DNA of 40,950 bases from Nitrospira sp. LK70 (GTDB taxonomy: Bacteria > Nitrospirota > Nitrospiria > Nitrospirales > Nitrospiraceae), in the NCBI GenBank assembly GCA_011090425.1, contig PHGD01000026.1:1-40950 (forward strand), read 5' to 3'. Both the position numbers and the translations under genes were made by a program. The notes beneath the pieces were generated by a model. It saw nothing but the letters and a program-made list of their open reading frames with translations. It was not told where the DNA came from and made no database searches. Of this stretch, positions 15,801-24,747 are shown piece after piece. How positions within the stretch are numbered: the stretch's first letter is position 1; every line of letters starts with the position of its first letter.

Positions 15801-17381
15801 GTGACTCCCATTTCAACCTCAATTGTCATGTACATCGTGCTGTCGGGGATTTTCGGTGCCCTTGTTGGTGGAGGTCTATTTGCGCTCCTGCGTCGTCGCA
15901 TGACGGGTGCCAAGCAGGTTGAAGCGGAAGAGCTGGCCAAGCAGGTTGTGCAGAACGCACAACGAGAGGCAGAGAATGTTCTCAAGGAAGCCAGGTTTGA
16001 AGCCAGAAATCTCGCGTTTCAAGCGAAGTCCGAATTCGAGCAAGAGCAGAAAACCAAGCTTGGTGAGCTTTCAGCGATGGAAAAGCGTCTCATCCAGCGA
16101 GAAGGAGGGCTCGACGGGAAACTCGCCGCCATAGAGAAGCGCGAGGGTGAGTCCCGGAAGCGGGAGATGGATTTCGCGAAACGAGAAGAGGGGCTTGCAG
16201 CCAAGGAGTCTGCTTGTGCTAAAGCCGAACGCGAGCATCGCGAGGCGCTGGAACGGGTAGCCGGGATGACGGCCGATGAAGCCAAAAAACAACTGATCCT
16301 CGAAATGGAATCGCAGGCACGGCTCGATGCCGTAGGCATTGCCAAGCGAACGATCGAAGAAGCGCGTGAGACTGCGGAACGGGAAGCTCGAGAGATCATT
16401 ACCACGTCGATTCAACGCGTTGTTCGTGATTATGTGTCGGAATCAACGATCTCGGTGGTTCCCATTCCAAACGATGCCATGAAGGGGCGAATCATCGGCA
16501 GGGAAGGGCGGAATATCCGTGCGCTTGAAGCGGCGACGGGCATTGACCTGATCATCGATGAAACCCCTGAAGCAGTGATTATCTCAGGATTTGACCCCTT
16601 GCGGCGCGAGATCGCCAAAGTGTCGCTGGAACGCCTGATGCACGATGGACGTATTCATCCCACGCGAATCGAGGAAATCGTCGAAAAGGTGAAGGTCGAC
16701 ATTGATAAGCTGATGTATGAAGAGGCCGAGAAGATCATCTTTGAACTGGGCCTTTCAGATTTTCACCCGGAGTTGATCAAAGTGTTGGGGCGCCTCAAGT
16801 ATCGAACGAGCTACGGGCAAAATAACCTCTATCATGCTCGCGAAGCGTCGTATATTTGCGGCATCATGGCGTCGGAGTTGGGTCTCGATGTCAGATTGGC
16901 TCGTCGAGGCGCCTTGTTGCACGACATCGGCAAGGCGGTCAGCCATGAAGAAGAGGGGCCGCATGCCATGCTGGGGGCCGAAATCGCCAAGAAATACGGC
17001 GAATCTCCCAAGATTGTCAATGCGATCGCCGCACATCATGAGCAGGTGGACCCGATCTGTCCGGAGAGTGTCTTGGTGGCGGCTGCTGAGGCGTTGTCGG
17101 CGGCACGCCCCGGTGCACGGCGGGAAGCGCTGGAGTCTTACGTGAAACGGCTGGAAAAGCTGGAGTCGCTGGCGACCGGGCATAAGGGAGTGCAGAAAGC
17201 CTATGCGATCCAAGCCGGACGTGAAATTCGTGTCATTGTGAGGCAAGAGGACATCACGGATGCCGAGTCGTTCCAGCTTTCACGTGAACTTGCCAAGAAG
17301 ATCGAACAGGAGTTGACCTATCCGGGACAGATCAAGGTCACGGTCATTCGAGAAAGCCGATACGTGGAATACGCCAAGTGA
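15801..17381 (+). CDS. rny: Ribonuclease Y
   Basis: Membrane-anchored endoribonuclease that starts mRNA decay. The 526-residue protein has an N-terminal membrane helix (MYIVLSGIFGALVGGGLFAL), a long coiled coil (about 30-210), a KH domain (AMKGRIIGREGRNIRALEAA), and an HD domain (about 330-425) with HDIGKAVSHEEEGPHAMLGA and AIAAHHEQVDP. The start is uncertain: GTG 15801 lies close behind AGAGAAGGGG, whereas ATG 15828 has no ribosome site. The gene overlaps ymdB by 4 nt, and rny-ymdB is a known conserved pair. Confidence 0.95.
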   Translation: MTPISTSIVMYIVLSGIFGALVGGGLFALLRRRMTGAKQVEAEELAKQVVQNAQREAENVLKEARFEARNLAFQAKSEFEQEQKTKLGELSAMEKRLIQREGGLDGKLAAIEKREGESRKREMDFAKREEGLAAKESACAKAEREHREALERVAGMTADEAKKQLILEMESQARLDAVGIAKRTIEEARETAEREAREIITTSIQRVVRDYVSESTISVVPIPNDAMKGRIIGREGRNIRALEAATGIDLIIDETPEAVIISGFDPLRREIAKVSLERLMHDGRIHPTRIEEIVEKVKVDIDKLMYEEAEKIIFELGLSDFHPELIKVLGRLKYRTSYGQNNLYHAREASYICGIMASELGLDVRLARRGALLHDIGKAVSHEEEGPHAMLGAEIAKKYGESPKIVNAIAAHHEQVDPICPESVLVAAAEALSAARPGARREALESYVKRLEKLESLATGHKGVQKAYAIQAGREIRVIVRQEDITDAESFQLSRELAKKIEQELTYPGQIKVTVIRESRYVEYAK

Positions 17382-18157
17382 AGGTCCTATGTATCGGGGA
17401 CATCATGGGGGAGCCTGGCCGCCGAGCTGTCGCCCGGACAGTGCCGCGGCTGATCGGACAGCATCGTATCGATGCGGTCATCGCCAACGGGGAAAATCTG
17501 GCCGGAGGGTTCGGAGTCACACCGGAGTTGGCTGAGGAGCTGTTCGACGCTGGCATATCGGTCATCACCACCGGCAATCACGCATGGGATAAGAAAGAAG
17601 CGGTCGGGTACTTTTCTCGCGAGCCCCGCTTGTTGCGTCCGGCGAATTATCCGGCGGGAGTCCCGGGAAGCGGGAGTGTCGTCATTGAAACCGCAGGCGG
17701 CGAACGGCTGGCCATATTACAGCTGATGGGTCGGGTGTATATGCCGACGATCGATTGTCCGTTTCAGACGGCAAAACGCGAGTTGTCACGGTTGAAACGG
17801 GAGACCTCCGCGATCGTGGTCGACATGCATGCGGAAGCCACATCTGAAAAAATGGCCATGGGTCATTTCCTTGATGGGGAGGTGGTCGCCGTCGTCGGGA
17901 CGCACACGCATGTGCAGACTGCGGATGAACAAATCTTGCCGAAGGGCACGGCGTACATCACGGATATCGGCATGACGGGACCGTTCCATTCCGTGATCGG
18001 AGTCAAAAAAGAACTGGCGATAGAGAAATTCTTGACCGGCATGCCCAGACGGTTTGAAGTCGCCTCAGGGCCATCGGTATTTTGTGCGGTGTTGCTCGAC
18101 CTTGATCCGCGCTTGGGCAAGGCGGTAGCGTTCGAACGGATCCGCCTCATGGATTAG
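17378..18157 (+). CDS. ymdB: YmdB-type metallophosphoesterase
   Basis: Dinuclear-metal phosphoesterase; the Bacillus homologue YmdB hydrolyses cyclic mononucleotides and affects biofilm and motility decisions. The 259-residue protein contains the metal-ligand motifs GDIMGEPGR, ANGENLAGGFGV, TTGNHAWD, VDMHAEATSEK and VGTHTHVQTAD in family order. It begins with GTG in a GTGA overlap with the rny stop, so it is translationally coupled. Its physiological substrate in this organism is not evident. Confidence 0.92.
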   Translation: MKVLCIGDIMGEPGRRAVARTVPRLIGQHRIDAVIANGENLAGGFGVTPELAEELFDAGISVITTGNHAWDKKEAVGYFSREPRLLRPANYPAGVPGSGSVVIETAGGERLAILQLMGRVYMPTIDCPFQTAKRELSRLKRETSAIVVDMHAEATSEKMAMGHFLDGEVVAVVGTHTHVQTADEQILPKGTAYITDIGMTGPFHSVIGVKKELAIEKFLTGMPRRFEVASGPSVFCAVLLDLDPRLGKAVAFERIRLMD

Positions 18158-18225
18158 GCGGAACGGCGAATGAGGTTTCAGCTGCCCGCCATATCATCGA
18201 CGCGATCCTCGAGTGCCGCACGGGC

Positions 18226-19626
18226 TTGATAAGGAGAGGACTCACGAATACCCACCCCCACCCGTCCCTTTTTGCTCTCGACTCGACATCGAGGCAGATT
18301 CTCACCGTCTCAGAACTGACCGCCATGGTTCGGGCCTCCCTCGAAACTAATTTTGCCGAGGTGTGGCTCGAAGGGGAAATTTCGAACCTGCGCGCACCAG
18401 CTTCCGGGCATCTCTACTGCACACTCAAGGACCAGTCGAGTCAGATTCGGGCGGTGATCTTCCGTTCAGCGGCGGCCCGTTTGCGGTTCGGCCTTGAAGA
18501 GGGGCTGCATGTGGTCGTGCGAGGGCGGCTTTCGGTATATGAACCGCGTGGTGAGTACCAGGTTATTCTCGACCATCTTGACCCCAAAGGGCGGGGTGCC
18601 ATCCAGTTCGCATTCGAGCAACTGAAGCGTCGCCTGGAAACCGAAGGACTTTTCGATAGGGAGGGCAAACAACCACTTCCGACGTTCCCGCGGACCGTTG
18701 GAATCGTGACCTCGCCAACCGGAGCGGCAGTTCGAGATCTGATCACCCTGTTGCACCGTCGCTGTCCTATCTTGAAGATCATCATCGCGCCTGTCCAGGT
18801 GCAGGGGCCTGGATCGGCTGAACAGATCACAGCCGCGATTCAGGCATTGAACAAACTCGACCTGGTCGATGTGATGATCATCGGCCGAGGCGGTGGTTCA
18901 ATGGAAGATCTGTGGAGCTTCAACGACGAAGGGGTCGTCCGAGCCATCGCCGCGTCACGGGTCCCCATCGTGTCGGCTGTTGGGCATGAGACCGATGTGA
19001 CGCTGGCCGACTTTGCGGCAGATGTACGGGCCCCGACGCCGTCAGCTGCTGCCGAAATGGTTGCCCCAGTGTTGACGGGGATCGTTGAGCGGCTGAGCCA
19101 ACTCACCGCTCGCTGTCGGCAAGTCGTAACCTCGCAATGCCTGGAGCAGCATCAGCGACTTGAGCTTTTGCTTGCTCATCTGGACAACATCCGGTTTAGG
19201 GTCCTCAAGGAAGCTCAGCGGGTGGATGGTGCCGTGGCAGGCATGCGAGAAGCAGTCCGCGCCCACCTGAAGCAAGCGATGGTGAATGTGCAAGGATGGA
19301 CGCAAGCTCTGGCGTCGAAGAGTCCAGTGCTTCAAGTGCATCGAGATCTGGTGATTGTTCCACAGTTGAGGTCGCGTTTACTGGCTGCCATGTGCCATGG
19401 TCTCAGGCGAAAGGCTGAGCACACCCATGCCTACCTCGGACGATTTAACGGACTGAGCCCGCTCGCTGTTCTGGGTCGAGGCTATGGAATTATCGAGACG
19501 ATGCCTGGACGACGAATCATTCGGGATGCTGAACAGGTCTCCGTCGGTGAAGAGATTCTGGCACGTCTCGCCCGGGGCCAGCTCCGATGCACGGTGGAAG
19601 AAGTCAGGTTGGATCCATTGGTTTAA
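18226..19626 (+). CDS. xseA: Exodeoxyribonuclease VII large subunit
   Basis: Catalytic subunit of ExoVII, which degrades single-stranded DNA in repair. The protein (466 residues from 18226) has an OB-fold (about 25-125: ILTVSELTAMVRASLE, VWLEGEISNLRAPASGHLYC), the catalytic domain (GIVTSPTGAAVRDLI, IIGRGGGSMEDLWSFNDE, PIVSAVGHETDVTLADFAAD, RAPTPSAAAEM), a coiled coil and a C-terminal VLGRGYGII segment. The start is unusual. The only canonical codon before the conserved region is TTG 18226, which lacks a ribosome site. A strong AAGGAGAGGA (18231-18240) lies after it and points to an in-frame ACG at 18244. ATG 18325 would remove the start of the OB-fold. Confidence 0.93.
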   Translation: MIRRGLTNTHPHPSLFALDSTSRQILTVSELTAMVRASLETNFAEVWLEGEISNLRAPASGHLYCTLKDQSSQIRAVIFRSAAARLRFGLEEGLHVVVRGRLSVYEPRGEYQVILDHLDPKGRGAIQFAFEQLKRRLETEGLFDREGKQPLPTFPRTVGIVTSPTGAAVRDLITLLHRRCPILKIIIAPVQVQGPGSAEQITAAIQALNKLDLVDVMIIGRGGGSMEDLWSFNDEGVVRAIAASRVPIVSAVGHETDVTLADFAADVRAPTPSAAAEMVAPVLTGIVERLSQLTARCRQVVTSQCLEQHQRLELLLAHLDNIRFRVLKEAQRVDGAVAGMREAVRAHLKQAMVNVQGWTQALASKSPVLQVHRDLVIVPQLRSRLLAAMCHGLRRKAEHTHAYLGRFNGLSPLAVLGRGYGIIETMPGRRIIRDAEQVSVGEEILARLARGQLRCTVEEVRLDPLV

Positions 19627-19645
19627 AAGCCGGTCGAGACTTCGT

Positions 19646-19651
19646 TATAAT
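19646..19651 (+). promoter_or_regulatory. -10 box before xseB
   Basis: A perfect TATAAT stands 33 nt before the xseB GTG and about 20 nt after the xseA stop. A TTTAAA-like -35 is poor. It suggests xseB-tlyA can be transcribed apart from xseA. Confidence 0.4.
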
Positions 19652-19684
19652 GGGCTGCGCATCGGCTGAATGGGGGAGATTGTC

Positions 19685-19942
19685 GTGGCTGGGCTCAAGT
19701 TTGAACAAGCGATGGCTAGACTGGAAGCCATTGTGGGCGAATTAGAAAAGGGAGATCTGCCGCTCGATGAATCGTTGAAGATTTTTGAGGAAGGTATTCG
19801 GTTGTCGAAGAATTGTCTAAAAGTACTCGAAGAGGCTGAACGAAAAGTCGAAGTGCTCGTTCAGGATACGAATGGGAAAAAACAGCTACGCGCCTTCACC
19901 TCCGATGACATCGCTGTCCCAAGCTCCGCTGAGGATCCATAA
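19685..19942 (+). CDS. xseB: Exodeoxyribonuclease VII small subunit
   Basis: Small helical subunit that decorates XseA coiled coils. The 85-residue protein matches the family: FEQAMARLEAIVGELEKGDL, PLDESLKIFEEGIRLSKNC, then LEEAERKVEVL. GTG 19685 is favoured because GGGGGAG lies 5-6 nt upstream; an in-frame ATG at 19670 would place the ribosome site inside the gene. It follows xseA by 58 nt and precedes tlyA. Confidence 0.93.
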   Translation: MAGLKFEQAMARLEAIVGELEKGDLPLDESLKIFEEGIRLSKNCLKVLEEAERKVEVLVQDTNGKKQLRAFTSDDIAVPSSAEDP

Positions 19943-19991
19943 CAGGTCGTTTTTCTGATCCTCGTGCTCTTCTCATCGTTTGCTCATTTTA

Positions 19992-20768
19992 ATGCTCATG
20001 GGTACGAAAGTACGAGGCCAGAAGGATCGTTGTGATCATGTGTTAACGGCTCAGGGGTTGGTGCAGAGTCGAGATGTCGCAGCCCGGATGATTCTCGCGG
20101 GTGAGGTCAAAAGCAACGGGGCGGTCGTCGACAAGCCGTCCAGGCTGATTCCCATCAATGCGGTCATCGAGATCATGGGAGGAAGCAAGCCGTTCGCCAG
20201 CCGAGGCGGCGAAAAACTGGCGGCGGCCCTGGACTCCGGCTCGATCGACCCTCAAGGACTGATCTGTCTCGATGTCGGCTGTTCAACCGGAGGGTTCACC
20301 GACTGTTTGCTCCAAAGGGGGGCTGCGAGAGTCTACGCGGTCGACGTGGGCTATGGTCAGTTCGATTGGCGGCTCCGGCAAGATCCACGCGTCGTACTGA
20401 TCGAGCGGACCAACATTCGTCATATGCCTCCCTCTGCCGTCCCGGAACCGATCGATCTGGTCGTCATCGATGTCTCTTTTATTTCCTTAACCAAGGTTCT
20501 TCCGCCTATCACGCAGTTTCTCCGACCTCAGGCGCACATCATCGCCTTGATCAAGCCGCAGTTTGAAGTGGGTAAAGGCCAAGTCGGTCGGGGCGGCGTC
20601 GTGCGCGATGACGCCCAGCGGGAGGAGGCTGCCCAGAGAGTGTTACGGTTTGCGGGGGAGATGGGATTGCAGACCGTGAGGACCGTTGCCTCGCCGGTCA
20701 AAGGGAAGAAGGGCAATCAGGAAATATTAGCAATCTTTGAGTACAACATCTCATTTCGTGGTATGTAA
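19992..20768 (+). CDS. tlyA: TlyA-family RNA 2'-O-methyltransferase (hemolysin A-like)
   Basis: Methylates ribosomal RNA ribose; in mycobacteria TlyA acts on both 16S and 23S rRNA, and many genomes label it hemolysin A. The 258-residue protein has an N-terminal S4 RNA-binding domain (DHVLTAQGLVQSRDVAARMI), the linker SKPFASRGGEKLAAAL, and an FtsJ-type SAM-methyltransferase domain (CLDVGCSTGGFTDCLLQRGA, VYAVDVGYGQ, IDLVVIDVSFISLTKVLPP, ALIKPQFEVGKG). Starts at 19992 or 19998 (both ATG) are possible and neither has a strong ribosome site. Confidence 0.9.
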   Translation: MLMGTKVRGQKDRCDHVLTAQGLVQSRDVAARMILAGEVKSNGAVVDKPSRLIPINAVIEIMGGSKPFASRGGEKLAAALDSGSIDPQGLICLDVGCSTGGFTDCLLQRGAARVYAVDVGYGQFDWRLRQDPRVVLIERTNIRHMPPSAVPEPIDLVVIDVSFISLTKVLPPITQFLRPQAHIIALIKPQFEVGKGQVGRGGVVRDDAQREEAAQRVLRFAGEMGLQTVRTVASPVKGKKGNQEILAIFEYNISFRGM

Positions 20769-20807
20769 GGAATGTCGTAACCGCTGAGTGTTCATTCAGG
20801 AGGGTCA

Positions 20808-21731
20808 ATGAAAGTACTCGTGACAGGCGGTGCAGGCTTCATCGGGTCTCATGTGGTGGACCGCCTCGTTGAAGAGGGCCACCAAGTCGTCGTCGTCGAC
20901 AATCTGTCCACCGGAAAGCGGAAGCGCGTCAACCGTGCGGCGAGTCTATACAAAACCGACATTACCAGCTGGCGTCTTGAACGAGTCTTTCGCAATGAAC
21001 GGCCCAACATCGTTCTCCACCTTGCAGCTCAGATCAGCGTTCGCCGTTCGGTGGATGACCCTGTATTTGATGCGCAGGTCAACGTCTTGGGAACCATGAA
21101 CGTGTTGCAACAAGCGGTTCGGTATGGTTGCCGAAAGGTCGTGTTCTCCTCGTCCGGTGGCGCGATCTATGGTGAACAGGAGACCTTTCCTGCAGCTGAA
21201 GCTCACGTCACGAACCCACTGTCACCCTATGGCATCAGCAAGCTGTGCGGTGAACATTACTTGTCCTACTTCCAGCGGACAAGCGGGATTCCGGTAGTCA
21301 GCCTACGGTATGCCAACGTGTATGGACCGAGGCAGGACCCAGAGGGAGAAGCAGGCGTCGTCGCTATCTTCATCCAAAAGATGTTGAACGGTGAACAGCC
21401 CATTATTAATGGAAATGGGCGACAAAGTCGTGATTTCGTGTTCGTCGATGATGTGGCGGAAGCCAACCTGGCCGCCATGGGCCAGGATGCCCACGGAGTC
21501 TATAACGTCGGAACCGGGGCCGAGACATCCGTAAACGAATTGTTCCGCATGCTGGCTGGTCTGACCGGTTCCAGTGCGAAAGAAGTCCACGGACCAGCCA
21601 AGCTTGGCGAACAGATTCGCAGTGTGGTTGACCCGTCCAGGATCAAACAAGAACTTGGGTGGGAGGTCAAGGTGGACCTTGCGGAGGGACTGAAGCAGAC
21701 GGTGGAGTTTTTCCAGGGAAAAAGCAGGTAG
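20808..21731 (+). CDS. NAD-dependent sugar-nucleotide epimerase/dehydratase (GalE-like)
   Basis: Extended short-chain dehydrogenase acting on a nucleotide sugar, most likely a 4-epimerase feeding surface polysaccharide synthesis. The 307-residue protein has the Rossmann motif TGGAGFIG (6-13), VDNLSTGKRKRV, LHLAAQISVRRSV, the catalytic SSSGGAIYGE (115-124), and Y141xxxK145 (YGISK). The C-terminal part has RYANVYGPRQDP, SRDFVFVDDVA and YNVGTG. The exact sugar cannot be read from sequence. A good AGGAGG ribosome site precedes ATG 20808. Confidence 0.88.
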   Translation: MKVLVTGGAGFIGSHVVDRLVEEGHQVVVVDNLSTGKRKRVNRAASLYKTDITSWRLERVFRNERPNIVLHLAAQISVRRSVDDPVFDAQVNVLGTMNVLQQAVRYGCRKVVFSSSGGAIYGEQETFPAAEAHVTNPLSPYGISKLCGEHYLSYFQRTSGIPVVSLRYANVYGPRQDPEGEAGVVAIFIQKMLNGEQPIINGNGRQSRDFVFVDDVAEANLAAMGQDAHGVYNVGTGAETSVNELFRMLAGLTGSSAKEVHGPAKLGEQIRSVVDPSRIKQELGWEVKVDLAEGLKQTVEFFQGKSR

Positions 21732-21738
21732 TGTCCGC

Positions 21739-21793
21739 CGCTGGAACGAGAAAGCGCAGGCCGCGAGCCAAGCGATCTTCCAAACTCCAGCGG
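21739..21793. terminator. Inverted repeat between convergent genes
   Basis: CCGCTGGA (21739-21746) and TCCAGCGG (21786-21793) form a perfect 8-bp stem enclosing about 39 nt, between the epimerase stop and the end of the convergent rhodanese gene. There is no U-tract. It may be a bidirectional 3'-end structure. Confidence 0.35.
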
Positions 21794-21829
21794 AACCGGT
21801 TCATCAGCGACCATCAAGCCTTGACCACA

Positions 21830-22150
21830 TCAGTATCGAGGGACCGCCCCATCGATTTGGACGGACCAGGCATCGATCCCGCCGATCAGGTTCTTCACGT
21901 TTGAAAATCCCTGCTGTAGCAGGAACCCTGTCGCGTCTCCGCTGCGCATTCCATGATGGCAATAGGCGATAATCTCGGCAGTCCTGTCCAACTTAGAGAG
22001 GGAGTTAGGCAGCGTGCCGAGCGGAATGAGGATAGAGTTGTCAAGTTTGGCGAGTTGGTTTTCCCAAGGCTCACGCACATCCAAGAGTACCAACTTGTCG
22101 CCTTTATCGATGCGAGTCTTCAATTCTTTCGGTGTAATGGTAAAGCTCAT
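21830..22150 (-). CDS. Rhodanese-like domain protein
   Basis: Single-domain rhodanese of 106 residues (GlpE/PspE size), handling persulfide sulfur via an active-site cysteine. Visible motifs are LVLLDVREPWEN (the CH2A-like DVRE), the active-site loop C64-HHGMRS, and GFSNVKNLIGGIDAW, in the usual order. ATG 22150 follows GAGGAGG at proper spacing, so longer frames upstream are rejected. There is no signal peptide, so it is cytoplasmic. It has its own promoter. The sulfur donor and acceptor are unknown. Confidence 0.9.
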   Translation of the reverse strand: MSFTITPKELKTRIDKGDKLVLLDVREPWENQLAKLDNSILIPLGTLPNSLSKLDRTAEIIAYCHHGMRSGDATGFLLQQGFSNVKNLIGGIDAWSVQIDGAVPRY

Positions 22151-22177
22151 GTAACATCCTCCTCGTAGGTGGGACAA

Positions 22178-22207
22178 ATCATAAGCGACCGAGGAAAAGG
22201 CTGTCAA
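22178..22207 (-). promoter_or_regulatory. Promoter of the rhodanese gene
   Basis: On the minus strand TTGACA (22207-22202), 18-nt spacer, TATGAT (22183-22178), 27 nt before ATG 22150. The -35 is perfect and the -10 is five of six. Confidence 0.65.
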
Positions 22208-22261
22208 ATGTGGATCGCCACACAAGTGACGGCGTGTCAACCTTGTACCTTCCATGGCTTC

Positions 22262-22951
22262 TCACAGCGTTTCGACCTTCCACCGTCCCCGTCGGTCGGG
22301 AAGCGTGAGCGCCTGAGTAAGATGTTTGATGAAGTCCGAGCGTGGAATCTCTTCCGCGCCGAATCGGCTGACATGGGGCGAGAATTGTTGGCAATCGATG
22401 AGGTGGAAGTTCCAGGCCTGAAGCTGCTTGACGAGCCGGACGAGCGCCACCTTTGATGCATCATCGACTCTGGTAAACATCGATTCGGCAAAGAAGGCGC
22501 CTCCGAGCGCCACACCGTACAGTCCGCCGGCCAAGCGACCGTCCTGCCAGATCTCGACGGAGTGGGCGTAGCCGAGTTCGTGTAAGCGTGTATAGGCGGC
22601 CAGCATGTCACCGGTGATCCAGGTTCCTCCCTCGGGATACTGTGAGCGCGGTCCTGCGCACTGTTCCATGACATTTCGAAACCTGGTATCGAGCGTGACG
22701 GTGAACAGATCCGAGCGAAGGCTTCGCTTGAGGCTGCGCGAGATATGGAGATTGTTGGGAAACAGCACGGCGCGAGGATCCGGTGACCACCAGAGAATGG
22801 GTTGATCGTCGTTGTACCAGGGGAAGATGCCCTGTCGGTATGCTGCGAGTAGCCGCTCCGGGCTCAGATCTCCGCCTACAGCGAGGAGGCCTTCCGGGGA
22901 GGCTCGATCCACCTGGGGGAAATGAAGATCGTGCCGATTCAGGCGAAACAT
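22262..22951 (-). CDS. aat: Leucyl/phenylalanyl-tRNA-protein transferase
   Basis: Adds Leu or Phe from charged tRNA to the N-terminus of proteins starting with Arg or Lys, marking them for ClpS-ClpAP degradation (N-degron pathway). The 229-residue protein has the family signature FPQVDRASPEGLLAVGGDLS, YRQGIFPWYNDDQPILWWSP, WITGDMLAAYTRLHELGYAH, SVEIW, GGLYGVALGGAFFAESMFT and DCQQFSPHVSRFGAEEIPR. ATG 22951 is preferred to the in-frame TTG at 22981. A TATCGT -10-like box (22965-22960) lies 8 nt before it, another case of an almost leaderless start. Confidence 0.95.
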   Translation of the reverse strand: MFRLNRHDLHFPQVDRASPEGLLAVGGDLSPERLLAAYRQGIFPWYNDDQPILWWSPDPRAVLFPNNLHISRSLKRSLRSDLFTVTLDTRFRNVMEQCAGPRSQYPEGGTWITGDMLAAYTRLHELGYAHSVEIWQDGRLAGGLYGVALGGAFFAESMFTRVDDASKVALVRLVKQLQAWNFHLIDCQQFSPHVSRFGAEEIPRSDFIKHLTQALTLPDRRGRWKVETL

Positions 22952-23013
22952 CACCACGTACGATACGCGAAACGAGGCCAAAAGACTATGCGGGAGGAAT
23001 CCGAGTGAGACGG

Positions 23014-24720
23014 TTATCCCTTGGAATCCTCCGCCGAGGCCAGGATGGGCTGGAACATCGGATCGGCGTCGAGTACCGCCTTGAGTAAGTCACTGTGGAG
23101 GAAATAACGCCAGACCTGGTCATCTTTGCCTGGTATTTCGTCGAACCAGTGTTTGGCCTCGGTCAGATGTCGGAGCATCTTGTTCTTATCGCCGTAGTCG
23201 GGCATGAAGATCATGCTGTAGGCCATGGTGTATTCCGCGAGAAACTTATCGATCGGCAGCTCGGCGATGGTCGATGACGCATGAGCGTCCTCGTACGCTC
23301 GAACACTGTCCGGGTCGTGCAAGACTCGATTCCAAGCCACCTTGTTGATACGTGACCAAGCCAGCTGCACCAACGCCTCGGCTTTGGCCGTGTTGCGACC
23401 AGTTGGGATGTCCTTGACCAAAGCCTCGAATGTCGCAATCATTGAACGTTGATCGTTGTTCCAGCGATAGGCCATGCCGAGCCGGAAGCGGTTATCCAAT
23501 TGCTCAGGACGGATTTTCGCGAGGGTTTCCAGCGCCGGCAACAGTCGGTAGAGAAAATCGGCTGGTGTCGGTTGCGCGAAGCCACCCATCTCCATCGTGG
23601 TCGCAAGGTCGAGGCGGCCGGCGGCCGCATAGATGTTCCAATAAAACTCGTTGACCGTCAGAGACAGCGCCGGATCTTTAACGATCAGGTTATGGCCTTT
23701 GGCGGCTTCCCGAAGCAATACCGCATAGAGATTTCGGGTCAAGACCGTCAGGGCGTCAACCTGATTCGGATTGATGATCAAAATGCGATTGAGCATGGCA
23801 AGTCGATCGCGTAATTCGGGAAAATCGGCGGCACGAGCTGCTGCCGTCGTCAGCGTACCGGGCAGATCATTCGGCCCCCACCAGACAATCGAGTCAGGAA
23901 GCGCACGGCTCGTTTCGGTTGTGAACGGAATTCTGTCCGCGACCATCCCCGGCGCCTCAGGCGTGGTTCTCACAGGCAGATGAAAAACGGACGAGTCTCC
24001 ATGAAAGCCGTATTTTTTGAGGCCGGTGAAGACCACCCATCGAGTGGTGATGGATTGTATGGCGCGCCGCTCTCGTTTGACCGTATTCGTCCAGTGGACG
24101 GTGCCCGGTCCGTACGTGACCGGTGATGAGAGTGGGTCATGATAGTGGACGGTCAGGTCGACCTGCGTAGTAGAGACGCTGAAGACTTTTCCGTTAGGTT
24201 TCAGTGGGAAGGATCCGTTCGGGATCGGACGGCTGTCTGTCACGGTGAGATGAAGACCGGTTCCAGGCGGCGAGACGCCAAGGGCATCCATCACAAAGGC
24301 AGAGGCCTGAGTCCGGGCGAGCTCGTCCCCATAAAAAGCAAGCGAACCTGTGCTGGGCCAGAGTATGTTCATCCCAATATCCGACCGCTTTAAGACCGGG
24401 GCATGGCCGGCGGTCAGTTCCTGCCAACAGTCCTCGTACGAGGCGTCCGTTGTCCGAGGATTCGGCCGGCCAGCCGACGGCACCGTCAGGAGATTGTATT
24501 GGCAGGCGAAGTCCAGCTGGCCAGTCGTGGCCTTGTCACCCTTGGCGATGGCCTCGGCATATCGAAGAGCTGTGTCGATAGCGACATTATGGGTGGCCCT
24601 ATTTTTCGTTCCCTTCTGAGGAGACTTGGACATCGCAGTCGCAAGTTCAGGTAAGGTCATCTCAAAGACTATCAACAGCCCCGAGAGGAGTAGAATTCCG
24701 AGCAATAGGTTCCTATTCAT
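23014..24720 (-). CDS. Exported helical-repeat protein of unknown function, third gene of the ECF sigma unit
   Basis: The 568-residue protein has an N-terminal hydrophobic segment (LLLGILLLSGLLIVFEMTL), so it is exported or membrane-anchored. Residues about 45-250 are mixed beta-rich, with paired cysteines (FACQYN, YEDCWQ) and VDLTVHYHDP. The C-terminal part (about 290-560) is alpha-helical and TPR-like (FLYRLLPALETLAKIRPEQL, NRFRLGMAYRWNND). I recognise no family. It follows the anti-sigma gene by 27 nt on the same strand, so it may be the sensor, client or main target of that ECF system. It is followed closely by aat. Confidence 0.75.
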   Translation of the reverse strand: MNRNLLLGILLLSGLLIVFEMTLPELATAMSKSPQKGTKNRATHNVAIDTALRYAEAIAKGDKATTGQLDFACQYNLLTVPSAGRPNPRTTDASYEDCWQELTAGHAPVLKRSDIGMNILWPSTGSLAFYGDELARTQASAFVMDALGVSPPGTGLHLTVTDSRPIPNGSFPLKPNGKVFSVSTTQVDLTVHYHDPLSSPVTYGPGTVHWTNTVKRERRAIQSITTRWVVFTGLKKYGFHGDSSVFHLPVRTTPEAPGMVADRIPFTTETSRALPDSIVWWGPNDLPGTLTTAAARAADFPELRDRLAMLNRILIINPNQVDALTVLTRNLYAVLLREAAKGHNLIVKDPALSLTVNEFYWNIYAAAGRLDLATTMEMGGFAQPTPADFLYRLLPALETLAKIRPEQLDNRFRLGMAYRWNNDQRSMIATFEALVKDIPTGRNTAKAEALVQLAWSRINKVAWNRVLHDPDSVRAYEDAHASSTIAELPIDKFLAEYTMAYSMIFMPDYGDKNKMLRHLTEAKHWFDEIPGKDDQVWRYFLHSDLLKAVLDADPMFQPILASAEDSKG

Positions 24721-24747
24721 GATGAAAAAGACTCACGGTGTTGGGGG

